From: Cephalopachus bancanus | Lineage: Eukaryota > Chordata > Mammalia > Primates > Tarsiidae | DNA length: 64,000 nt | Reading direction: 5' to 3' | Assembly (NCBI GenBank): GCA_027257055.1 | Contig: JAPVLO010000881.1 | Coordinates: 186,001 to 250,000, forward strand | Shown: in pieces, positions 1 to 11,460 of the stretch | Layout: each line of letters begins with the position of its first letter | Numbering within the stretch: position 1 is the stretch's first letter | Notes under the pieces: model-generated | Told to the model about the DNA's origin: nothing | Seen by the model: the letters and a program-made list of their open reading frames with translations, nothing else | Databases searched by the model: none | Made by a program: the position numbers and the translations under genes

Positions 1-477
1 GTGGAGGGTCAGCATGCCCACCCCACCCCACTTCTCTGCAGCTCCAGCTTCTCCTCTCCCCACACCCCCTGCACTCCTCCCTACCCTCCTCTGCCGTCTC
101 TGACCTGGCCCTGGCAGTGGTCTCCTCACTGACTACCTGGACTGCCGGCCTTGGCCCAGCGGTTCCCCACATGCAGCCAGAGATAGCCTGCCAATCACCC
201 CCTGCTGAAAACCCCAGGGCGGCAGGCCCCAACCTTGCAGGGGGAGCAGACAGCCAGCCGTCCTGGGCGTTTCCCTCGCTGCTGTTTTCTTGAAAATCAC
301 TCTCCAACTCAGTTATTCTGGGCTCTGCATTGGATGGCTGCCACCCTGGCCTGCCACCCAGGCCTCTGTCACCTGCACAACTGGCCCTCCTAAATGGTCT
401 CCCCTTCTCCCTCTTCCACCCTGCCCCAAATTGTTCTCCATGCAGCCCCTCTCCCGTGTCTCTCTGCCTCTGATCTT
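1..477. other. Unassigned unique sequence
   Basis: C-rich, pyrimidine-biased DNA with no convincing exon on either strand. I see no repeat family I recognise. Confidence 0.4.
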
Positions 478-772
478 TTTTGTGGGGGAGGAGTCAGAGT
501 CTCACTCTGTCACCCAGGCTGGAGTGCAGTAGCATGCTCACCACTACTGCAGCCTCAACCTGCTGGGCTCAGGTGATCCTTTTGTCTCACCCTTCCAAGT
601 CGCTGGAACCACAAGTGCACACCACTACGCCCAGCTAATTTTTTGATTTATTGTAGAGAGGAGGTCTCACCGAGTTGCCCAGCCTGATCACAAACCCCTG
701 AATTCATGCAATCCTCTTGCCTCTACTTCCCAAAGTGCTGGGATTACCGGCCTGAGCCACCGTGCCCAGCTG
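478..772 (-). repeat. Alu element, minus strand
   Basis: Reads as the reverse complement of a full dimeric Alu: a T-rich start, then gagtctcactctgtcaccca, a central A-rich linker, and an end in the reverse complement of the ggctgggc..ggtggctca head. It is moderately diverged. Confidence 0.9.
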
Positions 773-877
773 ACCTCCTTTTCACCGAGGCTTCTCGCAC
801 ATGCTGTTCTCTTTGCCTAGAAAGTCCCTTCCTGTCTCATCTGGCTGCCTTCTCTGCCCCCGTTAAATTTCTCCATT

Positions 878-1175
878 TAGCCAGGTGCTGTGGCTCACGC
901 CTATAGTCCCAGCACTTTGGGAGACCAAGGTGAGAGGACTGCCTGAGTCCATGGGTTCAAGAACAGCCTGGACAACTTGGCAAGACCTCATCTCTACAAT
1001 AAATCAACAAAAATTAGCCAGGCGTGATAGCACACACCTGTAGTCCCAACTACTTGGAAGGCTGAGGTGAAAGGATCACCTGAACCCAGCAGGTCGAGGC
1101 TGCAATATACATGAGCATGCCACTGAACTCCAGCTTGGACGACACAGTGAGACTCTGACTCAAAAAAAAAAAAAA
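878..1175 (+). repeat. Alu element, plus strand
   Basis: Full-length dimer starting ccaggtgctgtggctcacgc and ending in a 13-A tail after gactctgactc. It faces the Alu at 478-772 across about 100 bp, making an inverted pair. Confidence 0.9.
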
Positions 1176-1299
1176 TTCTCTGTTCTCAGAAAGGTGCCGT
1201 GTGGGCAGCCCCCTCGCCTCTGCCATCTGCACTGCTCCTTTCCAGAGTAATCTTGACCAGAAATTATGCACAGACTTGTTTGATGTGTTCATTCTAGGT

Positions 1300-1450
1300 C
1301 TGTCCCCTGCTCCAGACTGTGGGCTCCCTGAAGGCAGGGCCAGGCTTGCTTAGGTTGAGTTGTGCTCCCATCACTCAGCATGGTGCCTGGAGCAGTGGAC
1401 ACTCAGTTAATTACAAGAAGAAATGGATTAGTTGAATAGAGGAAGGAACG
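1300..1450 (+). repeat. L2-type 3' fragment
   Basis: The stretch with gactgtgggctccctgaagg, followed by a gtgcctggagcag motif, matches the known 3' end of ancient L2 LINEs. It is highly diverged and identified from memory of the consensus only. Confidence 0.5.
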
Positions 1451-2078
1451 AACCAACCAACTAAGGAACAGAGACTCAGACAGTTCCCTGGGGTCACAGG
1501 CAAATGGCGGCTCCTGGCCAGGGCACCCACAGCTGAAGAACAGAGGCAGAAGGTGAGTTTAGTTTGGCCTCAGGGACTCCTGCCTCACTTTGCCAAGGGA
1601 TGAATTCCTGCTGATCCCTGATGATGCTTTGGACTGAGAAAAATGCCAACTGGCCACACGGCAGGACACCCCTCCAGCTTAAGAGTCTCCTCTCTAGATC
1701 TCCTCCCTAGCACTAGCTCCACCTGGGCCTCCCCTTCGTGCTGGGAGCGCAGCCTCAGTTTTCAGTTCTTAGGGTCCTACCCCCTACTCCACATGCCTCT
1801 CCCCACACTCGAGGAGAAGCACAGGGTGGGTGCCCATTCATTCATTCATTTACTTGGTACTCCCGGAGCCCCCTGTGTGTCCAGGTCCGTGCCTGGCTCT
1901 GGAGGGAAAGGGTCTGAGCCAATGGGAACAGTCATTCCAAGGAGGCAGCCTCCACCAGGCAGAAGAGGTTGTGGGGTGGTGAGGATGCCAGCCAGGCATG
2001 AGAGAGCAAGGAAGGCAGGCAGGACTAGTGCTTGACCACCAGCCACCTGTGGGCAAGGGAGGTGACAGACATCCTCAC

Positions 2079-2762
2079 CTGGTGCTGGAGGTTTTTACTC
2101 AGCAGCTGGTGCTCCCGGGAGACAGGGTCCATGAGCGCGGCCTCAAAGGCCTCATGAGTGACTCTGAAGGCAACAGAGTAGGTCACGTGACGAGGTCCTG
2201 GGGTGGAGGAGACTGAGTCCTGCAATGAGTCAGCCTGACTGGGCTGAGGCAGGGCAGAAGACGGAGTGGGGTCAGCACCCCCAGGGACCCTTGGTGAGCC
2301 AGGGCTAGGAGAGGCAGGAGAAAAGCTGGAGAGATGCTTGAGAAGGTGGGTGGCCATGGGCGCTGGGATAGCAGGGCTCCCTGGCCCAGGATGGACTGTC
2401 CCCTGGAGAGTGGCCAGCTCTGCTTCTAGCAGGGCAGCAGGGCAGGCAGGAGGCTGGAAGTATTGATGGGAGCAGCTGTGGCTGGGGGTGGGGACACAGA
2501 CGCAAAAAGGTCTGGAGAGGTTCCAGCTCTGGTGGATACGGGAGACACTGGGGCCAGGACTGGGGATGGTGATACTGTTGGTGACAGAAGTGGCAGTCGT
2601 GGTGGTAGGGAAAGTGACAGTGACATTGATAAAGATGGGACTGTGGTTGGTGGGCCTGAGGACGGGGGCGTTACTGGTGAGGAGCATGGGGCCGGGGTTG
2701 ACTGTGGGGATGGTGCTTCCAAGGGCAGTGGCACCATCAAAGCACTGGGCCCTGGGCCCCAA
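2079..2762 (-). CDS. Possible SEA-domain exon of a mucin-like protein
   Basis: I do not recognise an orthologue. The minus strand is open from just below a TAG at 2763-2765 down to a good splice donor (CAG|GTGAGG; exon edge 2079, phase 0). The upper part is rich in Ser, Thr and Pro, including FPTTTTATSVTNSITIPSP and two N-glycosylation-like Asn sites (NHS, NVT). The last 40 or so residues contain YSVAFRVTHEAFEAALMDP followed by SREHQLLSKNLQHQ. This is the pattern of the first half of a SEA domain: an aromatic strand, an F-x-x-x-L helix, a D-P-x-S-x-x turn and a second helix. SEA domains normally follow mucin-like regions and are often split by introns. No continuation exon was found to the left. 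Because neighbouring segments contain stops, it may be a decayed gene. The family call is inference from pattern alone. Confidence 0.3.
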
Positions 2763-3776
2763 CTAGAGGCCACAGCCTCTCTGGGTCCTCTATGTGGGCT
2801 GGGGAGGCCATGGCCAGACCTGGCCACGCTGTAGCTATAGGCAGAAGAGGCTCTGTGACAGCCACTGTGTCAGCAATCAACGTAAACACAAATGGGCCCC
2901 GAGGTGCTAAGGACACGGCCCCCCCAGGGGCCCCTGGAGACAATGTCATAGGCATGGAGGCTTCTGGGCCAATGTTGCTGGCCTCTGATGCAGGCGTCCA
3001 GGCACCAGAACTGAAAACACGCCCGCCTGGGAGTCAGGACAGTGGCTGTGGGGACCCCGATAGGGGTGCAGGAGTGGTGGGGGCAGAGGGTGCCCCAGCT
3101 GGCAGCTGGGCCAGTCTCGAGGTGATGGATGTCTTCAGGGCTGCAGAGGCAGGAACATGGATTGTTGAAGACAATCAGGGGCTTGCCGGACATGTGCCCA
3201 GACTTGAGGTGCCTTGGACCTGGAGAAGCCAGTGACTGTATGGTGGCAGCAACCTCTGGACACGAGGGACCAACGTCTCCTCTGCAGGTCCAGCCACAGA
3301 GGACGCCGGCTGGTACTCGGGGGCTCTGCGGGGTACAGTCTGGGCCAGTGCTGAGGGGGCTGGTCCAGGGGAGGCCCTTTCTGGGGCAGGCTGGTCCACG
3401 ATGGAATCCAAAGAAACAATTACAGGCACTTTCTGGGCCCTGAACACCTCTGGAGAACAGGCTTCTGCCCACATGCCGGGAGCCTCCCCTTTGCTCTGAG
3501 CTGAGGAAGAGGCTCCATCGCCAGCCACCATTAGGATGTTCAGTGCCAGCAGGCTCCTCTCACCGCTGCCTTGCAAAGCGGATATGCCAAGGGCTGACGG
3601 AAGTCCATCGGGGGGGTCTTTGTGAGAAGAAATAGTCTGGGTGGAAGTTGAGACCATCAAGAGAGCTGCAAACCAGAAGAGGCCTGTTCTGCCACTGCCT
3701 ATGGGGTGGGATTGGCCCAAAACCTCTCAGGGACCTCACCTCCCCCACTGATAAAGATGGGACTGTGGTTGGTGGG
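2627..3776. repeat. Two exact 28-bp copies 1.1 kb apart
   Basis: Positions 2627-2654 and 3749-3776 are identical for 28 bases (core gataaagatgggactgtggt). Flanks are unrelated after a few bases. On the minus strand both can encode PTNHSPIFI, consistent with remnants of mucin-like repeats or a local templated copy. Confidence 0.8.
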
Positions 3777-3777
3777 G
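2763..3777 (-). pseudogene. Ser/Pro-rich remnant upstream of the SEA-like exon
   Basis: A minus-strand frame is open from about 3720 to 3178, then is broken by TGA at 3175-3177 and by a second TGA near 3027. It is open again to about 2737. It encodes Pro/Ala/Ser-rich sequence of similar composition to the segment at 2079-2762, which lies in another frame. A hydrophobic stretch (GLFWFAALLMVST) near 3690-3650 could be a signal peptide, but the same DNA reads as a polypyrimidine tract plus CAG acceptor. One stop may be a decayed CGA codon. Read together, this looks like a frame-disrupted mucin-type gene; introns could also explain the breaks. Confidence 0.25.
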
Positions 3778-4089
3778 CAGTGACCTGACCCTTGCTGACC
3801 TCCCAGGAAGGTCACTATACCAGGACAAAGGCACATGCCTTAAGGTCCCCTCTCTGTACTTCCTACCCCAGCTTCACCCATGGCAGGGCGTCTCTCTAAG
3901 AGAAACCTTCTGGACCTCAAGAGCTCCCCTAGAGAATGCTGTCTCCAGCCTGGGGCCCCTGGACTCGTCTACTGGAATGACCCATGAGGTCCAGGCCTGT
4001 CCAAGGATGCTGGAAAGTGCTGCCCAATCATCATGGAGCAAGGCTATTGATTGACTAATCACATTCACAGAACACAGGATGCTTTATTC

Positions 4090-4239
4090 TTTTCTTTTTT
4101 TTAAAAAAAAGAGACAAAGGCTCACTCTGTTGCCTAGGCTGAAGTGCAATGGTGCAATCATAGCTCACTGCAGCCTCAAACTCCTGGGCTCAAATGATCC
4201 TCCTGCCTCAGCCTCCCAAGTATGCACCACGCCCAGCAC

Positions 4240-4337
<98 letters not shown>

Positions 4338-4440
4338 GGTATCTTTCTGTTGCCCAGGCTGGTCTCAAACTTCTGCCTCAAGCGACCCCTCCTGCCTTGG
4401 CCTCCCAAAAGTGCTGAGATGATAGGTGTGAACCGCCGGT
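4090..4440 (-). repeat. Old Alu with internal microsatellite
   Basis: Reverse-orientation Alu of an old type (cctgggctcaaatgatcctc, gcctcccaag). Its middle is replaced by an expanded simple repeat, and the second half (ttgcccaggctggtctcaaa) resumes after it. Confidence 0.8.
4243..4331. repeat. (CT)n(AT)n compound microsatellite
   Basis: About 44 bases of CT repeat run directly into about 45 bases of AT repeat, inside an Alu linker region. The alternating AT tract can form cruciforms and is likely length-variable. Confidence 0.95.
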
Positions 4441-4917
4441 CCAGGATGCTTCTTGAGGGCTGGACCTGGAAGTGCATGTGTCGGGGGCATCCCTGAAAGC
4501 CTGGGGGTTAACCCCACACCTATCTACATGTGTGCCCTGAGCCTGATGCAGGGCGTGCCCTGTGCCAGGCTCTCCCAGGTGGGTGACCCTGAGTACCCTC
4601 AGGAAGCCCCAAGCCTGGGGGACTGGAGAGGGGATCTTGGCCTTGCCTCAGTATCCTCCAGGCTAGCCGAGGCCAGACTTAACATGAGGCCAATGGAAGT
4701 CAGTTCTGATGTGGAAGCCATGGGTGTTCGCTGAGAGGGAGGACCCCCGCCCCCAATTGCCAGGTGAAAAGGTAGTGCTGGGACAGGTCTCCCAAGGCCA
4801 GCCACCACACCCACTCTCTTACCAGCCAGGAGAAGCTCAGCAGCCGGAAACCACTGCTGGTCCATGCTGGAGGCTTCTGTCAGGTTCCAAGGCTTTTGAG
4901 TCAGGTGGCAGACACAA

Positions 4918-5298
4918 AAACACCCAGCATTTTGGGAAGCTGAGGCAGGAGAATTGCTTGAGACTAGGAGTTTGAGACCAGCCTGGGTAACACAGTGAGA
5001 CCCCGTCTCTACAAAAACAAAAATAAAAAAACTAGCTAGGCATGGTGTGACATGCACCTGTAATTCCATCTACTCAGGAGGCCAAGGCGGAAGTATCACC
5101 TGAGCCCAGGAGGTTGAGGCTATAGTGAGTTGTGATTGTGCCACTGCACTCCAGCCTGGGAGACATAGTGAGACCCTGACTCAAAAAAAGAGGCTGGATG
5201 CAGTGGCTTACGTCTATAATCCCAGTACTTTGAGAGGTGGAGGGAAGAGGATTACCTGAGCTCTGGGGTTCGAGACCAGCCTGAGCAACACGGCAAGG
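4918..5298 (+). repeat. Two plus-strand Alu fragments
   Basis: A 5'-truncated copy (4918-5191, from cagcattttgggaagctgag to gactcaaaaaaaga) is followed directly by a left-monomer fragment (5192-5298). Confidence 0.8.
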
Positions 5299-5299
5299 A

Positions 5300-7640
5300 G
5301 CCAGCCTGGCCACATAGGGGAGGGAAAAAGGCCTTGGTGTCTGGCAACAACTACCTCAGGCCCTGGGTTCACAGCCCCCATTATCCCACAAGACCTTCCT
5401 CAAGCCACCACATACACCTTGCAACCATGACCCTGTCCCAGGCCAGCGGACCCACTCTGGCAACCCCATCCTGCCTCCCTCGCCTGAGCTCCCAGGATGC
5501 CCAGATCTTGCTTGGTGGACCTGGCGCTGCCAAGAAGACTCCATCTGTGGAGGTGGTAGTGTCCTACAGAGGCGGCAAGGCAGCATCAGCACCTCTGCCC
5601 AGCCCCTGCTGGGTCCATCCCCCTTCCCAGGTGTGCTCAGGGCCAGGAAGAGCTGGTTTCTGATGGCTCCACCCACACCTAGGACACTGCTTCTCACTGT
5701 CTGTCCCCTCCAGTGTCCCTGCATGTCAGGCTGGCTGGAGCCAAAGTTTGGGCAGGGCTCTGGTAGGCTTGGGCCTCTGCTGGAGCATCCCTCCATGCTG
5801 AAGTCCGCCTGGCAGCCATGGCAAAGACAGGAGCCATGAAGAGGGATAAGGAACAGAGGCACCCTGAAGGTCATTCTTTGCCATTGCGCAGAGGACTCTG
5901 GGATCAGGATCCAGCATGAGGAGGTGATGCAGGAAGCCAGGCACACACTCACTCTTCCTCCAAGTCCTTTCTGATCAAGGACAACTTTAGAGTAAACTTA
6001 GTCAATAACTAGAGACTAGGGCTCAGCCTGTGACCAGGATCAAGGCTCAGTGTGGGGCCGGGGTCAGGGCTCAGCCTGTGTGTAAGATCAGGGCTCGGGG
6101 TATGGCGCAGTCTGTGTCTAAAATCAGGGTATGGCCAGGATCAGGGCTTACCCTGTGACCAGGACCAGGGTTCAGTGTGGGACCAGGATCAGGGCTCATT
6201 CTGTGGGTAAGATCAGGGCTCAGGGTATGGCCAGGGTCAGGACTCAGTCTGTGTCTAAGATCAGGGTATGGCCAAGATCAGGGCTCAGCGTGGGGGCAAG
6301 GACAGGCGAGTCTGGAGTTGGAATGTGAGCTGGACCGAACCTGGGCTCACTCTCACACTGCCCTTCCCGGCCCTGGCCTCTCATCAGAGCCATCCCAAGA
6401 CCTGAAATAACCTGTCTTTATACCTGAAATAAACGGAATGGGGATTCTGGCCTCAGAGCAAGAGAGATTTCAACAAAAGAATCTTTAGAAGATCTACAGC
6501 TTCCAGGCCGGGATGGAGTCTGGCCCGAGGGTTGAGTGATACTCCTCTTCCCACGGGCCAGCTCCGGCCCTCCGCCGGGACCCACCAGGCTGGACCACGG
6601 CAGCTCTCCGCTCCTCCTCTGCACTCCAGGGTGCTCCACTGCGGTTACACTCTGCTGTTCTATGATGGAGTTCCACCCCCCCACCCCTCCCGGACACAGC
6701 CGCATAGAGAGGGACCCCCTGCCACTGACAGCCGAGGGTCACGGCTCCCCACAAGCTCACTCTGCTTGGCTCCCTGGGGGTCATCCGCACCCCTGGTCCA
6801 GTGCCAGAAGAGAGGCAAAGGGTCCTGGAGAGTGGGGCGGGAGCAGGCAAGATGTGACCCCGAGGGGAGGAGCAGGACAGAGTAGGTGACGGGGCTGAGT
6901 CAGGCAGCCATTTGCCTAGACATGCAGGCCGCAAGGCCACGAATGCTGCGCTTTGCCTATGTACTTTCCAGGTAGGCTTCCGCAGATGCAGGGATGGGTG
7001 CTGAGCAGGCTTTCCCCTGCCTGTCCCCCAGCCAAGCTCCTGTGGAGGCAGGGCGGCATGCCATCACCCCGTGTGACCCTTGGCAGGTGCCTGCCACATC
7101 TAGACCTTAGTCTCCGGTCTGATATCAAAGAGGGGTGCCATGATGATCTGAGAATTCAGGCCACTTGACCAGTGCAGAACTGGGGGCTCACAGGAAGAAC
7201 AGAGAGAAAAAGGTGGGGGAGCCTGGGACCCTGCACACCCACTCTGCATTCTGCATTCTCCATGTGGCATTCAAGGCCTTGGTCCTCCACCTCACCTACC
7301 TTGCTGGTCTCAGTCCTGCGGCTGACTGGGTTGGGAAATACTGGCAGTCCTCTCTGCCCCCACCCTCCAGCCACATTCCAGAGCCCTCTGGTTCCCTCCC
7401 TACCTCCATGACTCTAATTTCCCCCACCCCCACGGCCCACCCTGTACCCCAGGAGAAGGAATGTCTCAGTCTCTTTTTTTCAAGTTAGCTCTCCTGCAGG
7501 AGGCTGGACTTGGGATACTCTCCTGGCTGGCAGGGTAGAGTTGCAGATAAAATAGAGGATGCTCAGTTGCATTTAGAGTTCCAACAAACAATTAATAATT
7601 TGTTTAACATAAGTGTATCCATGCACACTTAGGACAAACT
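5300..7640. other. Unique GC-rich stretch with no supported gene
   Basis: Apart from the minisatellite at 6018-6305, this is non-repetitive DNA. Several long open frames exist on both strands (for example 5356-5952 and 6494-6940, both minus), but none has family-like motifs with supporting splice sites. Part of an undetected gene, perhaps that of the SEA-like segment, cannot be excluded. Confidence 0.4.
6018..6305. repeat. Minisatellite, about 125-bp unit
   Basis: The block beginning ggctcagcctgtgaccagga at 6020 recurs, diverged, at 6145 (ggcttaccctgtgaccagga), and the second copy runs to about 6275, giving just over two copies. Within each unit, shorter degenerate repeats built on gatcagggctcag recur about every 25 bases. 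Confidence 0.85.
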
Positions 7641-7657
7641 TATACTAAAAATTCATT

Positions 7658-7960
7658 CTTTTTTTTTTTTTTTGAGTTGGAATCTTACTCTGCTGCCCAG
7701 GCTGGAGTGCCCTGGCATAATCATAGCCACTGCAGCCTCAACCTGCAGGGCTCAGGCAGTTCTTGCACCTCAGCCTTCTAAGGAGCTGGAACCACAGGTG
7801 CATGCCACCACACCTGGCTAATTTTTTGATTTATTGTAGAGACAAGGTCTCACCCACCAAATTGCCCAGGCTTATCTCAAACCCCTGGGTTCAGACAAAC
7901 TTCTCACCTCTGCCTCCCAAAGTTTTGGGATGACAGTCGTAAGCCACCACATCCGGCTAG
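7658..7960 (-). repeat. Alu element, minus strand
   Basis: A 15-T start, gagttggaatcttactctgc, and an end near agccaccacatccggctag. Full length and moderately diverged. Confidence 0.9.
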
Positions 7961-7964
7961 TTCT

Positions 7965-8240
7965 CTAAATTCTTTAATGTATGTGTACAACTATTTTAAG
8001 GTCCTTGTCTGTTCATTGCAATAACTGAGTCATTTGTGGATCTGTTTGTATTGACTGGTTTTTCTCTTAATTTTAGGAAACATTTTCTTACTTTTTCACA
8101 TCTAATAAATTTCTTTTATGCTGGACATTGTGAACATACATTGTAGAGACGTGGGTTATGTTATCCTACTCTAAATAGTGTTGGGTTTTGTTCTGGTAGG
8201 GAGTTAAATTCCTGATGGGTTCAGCCTGTGGGATTTGACA
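7965..8240 (+). repeat. Old L1 3'-end fragment
   Basis: Contains tgagtcatttgtggatctg, gctggacattgtgaacatac and ttctggtagggagttaaatt, phrases typical of mammalian L1M 3' untranslated regions. Identified from memory of the consensus. Confidence 0.55.
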
Positions 8241-8790
8241 CCATCTCCAGGTAGACAGTGTTGGAACTGAATTGGAAGATGCCCAGCTGGTGTCTGCTGC
8301 TTGGTGTGTAGGGGAAAGCACCCGCATTGGGTCACAGAAGTCTCCTGCTTGGAATGGTTATTGTGTGGTGTGAGAACAGAGGAAAACCACTGCTTGGGAA
8401 TGTTTCCTAAAGCAGTTATGTTATGGTCTGAGTAAACGCTTGGCTGCTGTCTCTCAAAGCCAATACATTGAGAGTCAGAGAACTGGCTGAAAGTAATTTG
8501 TTTCTGAATTCAAATCCAGGGAGCAGAACCTGGCTTCTGGCCTTTCTGAAACAGGTCAGTTCAACCCTGAGGTTCCACAGTCCATTTTTATGAGTTTAGG
8601 ATTGCTGGTACCTCTACATTGACTACAGTGACTGACAGAACATTGTGTAGAAGTCAAGTGACAGCCACATTTTGTTAACAGTAACATTTATGGTTCACAT
8701 TTCCTGACACCAGCTAGCAAAAGGTAGCTCCCAGTGTTAACAGTAACACCAAACTGAGGAGGTGATTAAACTTGCCATAGAATAGGGGAG
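8241..8790. other. Unassigned sequence
   Basis: No exon-like frame and no repeat family recognised. It may be further ancient L1 sequence. Confidence 0.35.
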
Positions 8791-8792
8791 TC

Positions 8793-10055
8793 AGCCGGGC
8801 TCGGTGGCTCAGCCTAATCCCGCGCTTTGGGAGGCTGAGGTGAGTGGATTGCCTGAGCCCGCGGGTTCGAGACCCACCTGGACAACTTGGCGAGACCTCA
8901 TCTCTACAATAAATAAAAAAAAAATTAGCCGGGCTATGGTAGCGCGCGCCTGTAGTTCCGGCTACTCGGAAGGCTGAGGTGGAAGGATCGCCGGAGCCCA
9001 GCAGGTCGAGGCTGCGGTGGCCGGGAGCGGCCACTGCACTCCAGTCTGGGTGACAGAGTGAGGCTCCAACTCAAAAAAAAAAAAAAAAGAATAAGGGAGT
9101 CAACAGAGCCTGTTACAAAGTAAAACATTATTCACTACAACATATTGCTGATTAGCAGTTATGCAAAAAGATGGTTGAGCGGAGCGGGCTTGGTGGCTCA
9201 GTTTGTAATCCCAGTGCTTTGGGAGGCCGAGGCGAGCGGAATACCTGAGCCCGCGGGTTCAAGACCAGTCTGGGCAAATTTATTGTAGAGACCTCATCTC
9301 TACAATAAATCAAAAATTAGCCGGGTGTGGTTGCGCATGCCTGTAGTTCTGGCTACTTGGAAGGCTGAGGTGGAAGGATCGCCGGAGCCCAGCAGGTCGA
9401 GGCTGCGGTGGCCATGAGTGTGCCACTGCACTCCAGCCTGGGCAATAGTGAGACTCTGACTCAAAAAAAAAAAAAGATGGCCAGGCTCAGTGGCTCAGCC
9501 TGTAATCCCGTGCTTTGGGAGGCTGAGGTGAGTAGATTTGCCTGAGCCCGCAGGTTCGAGACCCGCCTGGGCAACTTGGCGAGACCTCATCTCTACAATA
9601 AATCAAAAAATTAGCCGGGCGTAGTAGCACGCACCTGTAGTTCCAGCTACTTGGAAGGCTGAGGCTGAAGGATTGCCGGAGTCCAGTAGATCGAGGCTGT
9701 GGTGGCCGGGAGCGTGCCACTGCACTCCAGTCTGGGTGACAGAGTAAGACTCCAACTCAAAAAAAAATAAAAAAAGATGCCTGTAATCCCAGCACTTTGG
9801 GAGGCAGAGGCAAGAGGATTGCTTGAGCCCAGGGGTTCAAGAACAGCCTAGCAACTTGGTTAGACCTTGCCTCTACAATGAATAAAAAAATTAGCCAGGT
9901 ATGATGGTACATGCCCGTGGTTCCAGCTACTTGGAAGGCTGAGGTGGAAGGATCGCCTGGGCCCAGCAGGCTGAGGTTGCAGTGGCCGCCGTGAGTGTGC
10001 CACTGCACTCCAGCCTGTGAGACAGAGTGAGACTCCTACTTAAAAAATTATAATA
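8793..10055 (+). repeat. Run of four plus-strand Alus
   Basis: Elements at about 8793-9089, 9183-9475, 9479-9776 and 9778-10050 share one orientation. The first has a clear target-site duplication (gaataggggagtca / gaataagggagtca). The next junctions repeat aaaaagatg at 9165, 9469 and 9771, pointing to serial insertion at one site or tandem copying. The first three belong to the lineage-specific family (ctcagcctgtaatcccg..., gcgggttcgaga...). Confidence 0.9.
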
Positions 10056-10479
10056 AAATAAAAACTCACAAAAAGTTACATAAATTACAAGGCTTATGGA
10101 TACATATGTGCTGTATTTTTAAATCTAGACCACTGATAAAGGGAGTGAATTGGAATTCATTTCTCTCAGTTGAGTGAGCACAGTCTGCAGGGGGTTAAGG
10201 GCTCTTTGAAGTGACTTGACAGGGAATGTACAGGAGATAAGGGGATTTACTTTCTTTGGCTAATTCTCAGGAATGCAAGTACGTGCAGGCCTGCTTGAAC
10301 ACTCCTTATGCCTTTCTTTAAGAGTTGCAGCAATGCGAACATACAATAGTGGGTTTCCCTGTCACATTTTGCATTATTACAGTGCCAAATGATGGTGTGT
10401 GTGTAGGTTGATGCCATGAAGATTCATGGAACCACCACTACTGAGGACTAAACCTGGCGTTTTTTCTCTTAGGCAAATT

Positions 10480-11107
10480 TCTAACCAAGAAGCTTGGGTG
10501 TTACCCCTAATAAGAACTAACCAGACAGAATTTTATGACCCTATTACCCATACCCCAAGGTTTGTTTTCCAACCTGACTCTGGCATAACATCAAATATCA
10601 AATGAAGAAGGAAATCAGAGTGTTTTATGACCCTGAAAAGTCATCTCTTGTGAATTCCCAGGCTCCTGGGAACCTTATGAGACACCTATCCTCTCTGAAG
10701 CCACATATAAGTCTTCATCTATTAATACATATTAACAAACCTGGAGTTTTCCACCCCTTATCTCAACAAAGCATCTCCTTTCCTGATTCCCAAAATTCCT
10801 TAGATAAGAACTGTAAATGACCAATCAAGAACTCTTTGAATGCACCTATGACCCACATGCCCCCTCTTGGAAATGTCCTCCTTCCCTGGTCAAATGAAAT
10901 GAAAATGTCACATGTATTAATTTATATTTTTTGTAACTTTCTGCCACCCTAAAATTGTACGGTGTGTAAGCAAGTCGCCATTCAACCACGGCAAGCATAT
11001 GTTCTCAGGACCTCCTGGGAATACGTGCCGTGGGTCTAGGTCCTCAGCTTTGGTTCAGAATAAGCCATCTTAAAATATTTTACAGTTTGGCATCTTTTCA
11101 TCAACAC
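10480..11107 (+). repeat. Old endogenous-retrovirus LTR
   Basis: Non-coding, diverged solo-LTR-like sequence. Its right half has the layout of an LTR 3' region: cttggaaatgtcctcc..., ttctcaggacctcctggga, then a poly(A)-signal-like ttcagaataag and an end near catctttt/catcaaca. The family is uncertain, and no internal viral genes are present. Confidence 0.45.
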
Positions 11108-11460
11108 TATAATCAGATACAGAATTGTTCCATCACCACAAAAACCTCTCCCCTGTAGCTTCTCTCTGTTCATACCCACATCCTCACCTCCACCCTCCCT
11201 GTTCCCTGGCAACCACACAGCAAACTTCCATCTCTATAATTTTGTTATTACAAGAGCGTTATATAAATGGAGTCGTACACTGTGCGACCGTTTGAGATTG
11301 GCCTTTTGTTTCACTCAGCATAATGCCCTTGAGATCTACCCAAGTTCTTGTGTTATAGGTCAAGGCTCTGGTAACCCAGTTTCTCATATCTCTATGTTTG
11401 ATTCCAAATCGTTTATCTGAATGTACCAAGGTAGCTTTTTGATTGCTGTAACTTCCCATC
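11108..11460 (+). repeat. Old L1 3'UTR fragment
   Basis: Matches the familiar L1M 3' sequence: cagaattgttccatcaccac, ccctggcaaccaca, tatataaatggagtcgtaca and tttcactcagcataatgccc. Its start abuts the LTR end. Confidence 0.75.

Noticed and set aside
5356..5952. 198-codon minus-strand open frame
   Set aside because: Composition and lack of motifs fit a chance frame in GC-rich DNA.
6494..6940. Minus-strand open frame with an Ig-like phrase (WGAVTLGCQWQ)
   Set aside because: One short resemblance without a second cysteine strand, splice sites or conservation evidence.
8860..8890. tRNA-like B-box sequence (gcgggttcgagacc)
   Set aside because: It lies inside Alu left monomers at many places; no tRNA cloverleaf is present.
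10480..11107. Possible intact endogenous retrovirus
   Set aside because: Only LTR-like non-coding sequence is seen; no gag, pol or env reading frame in the window.
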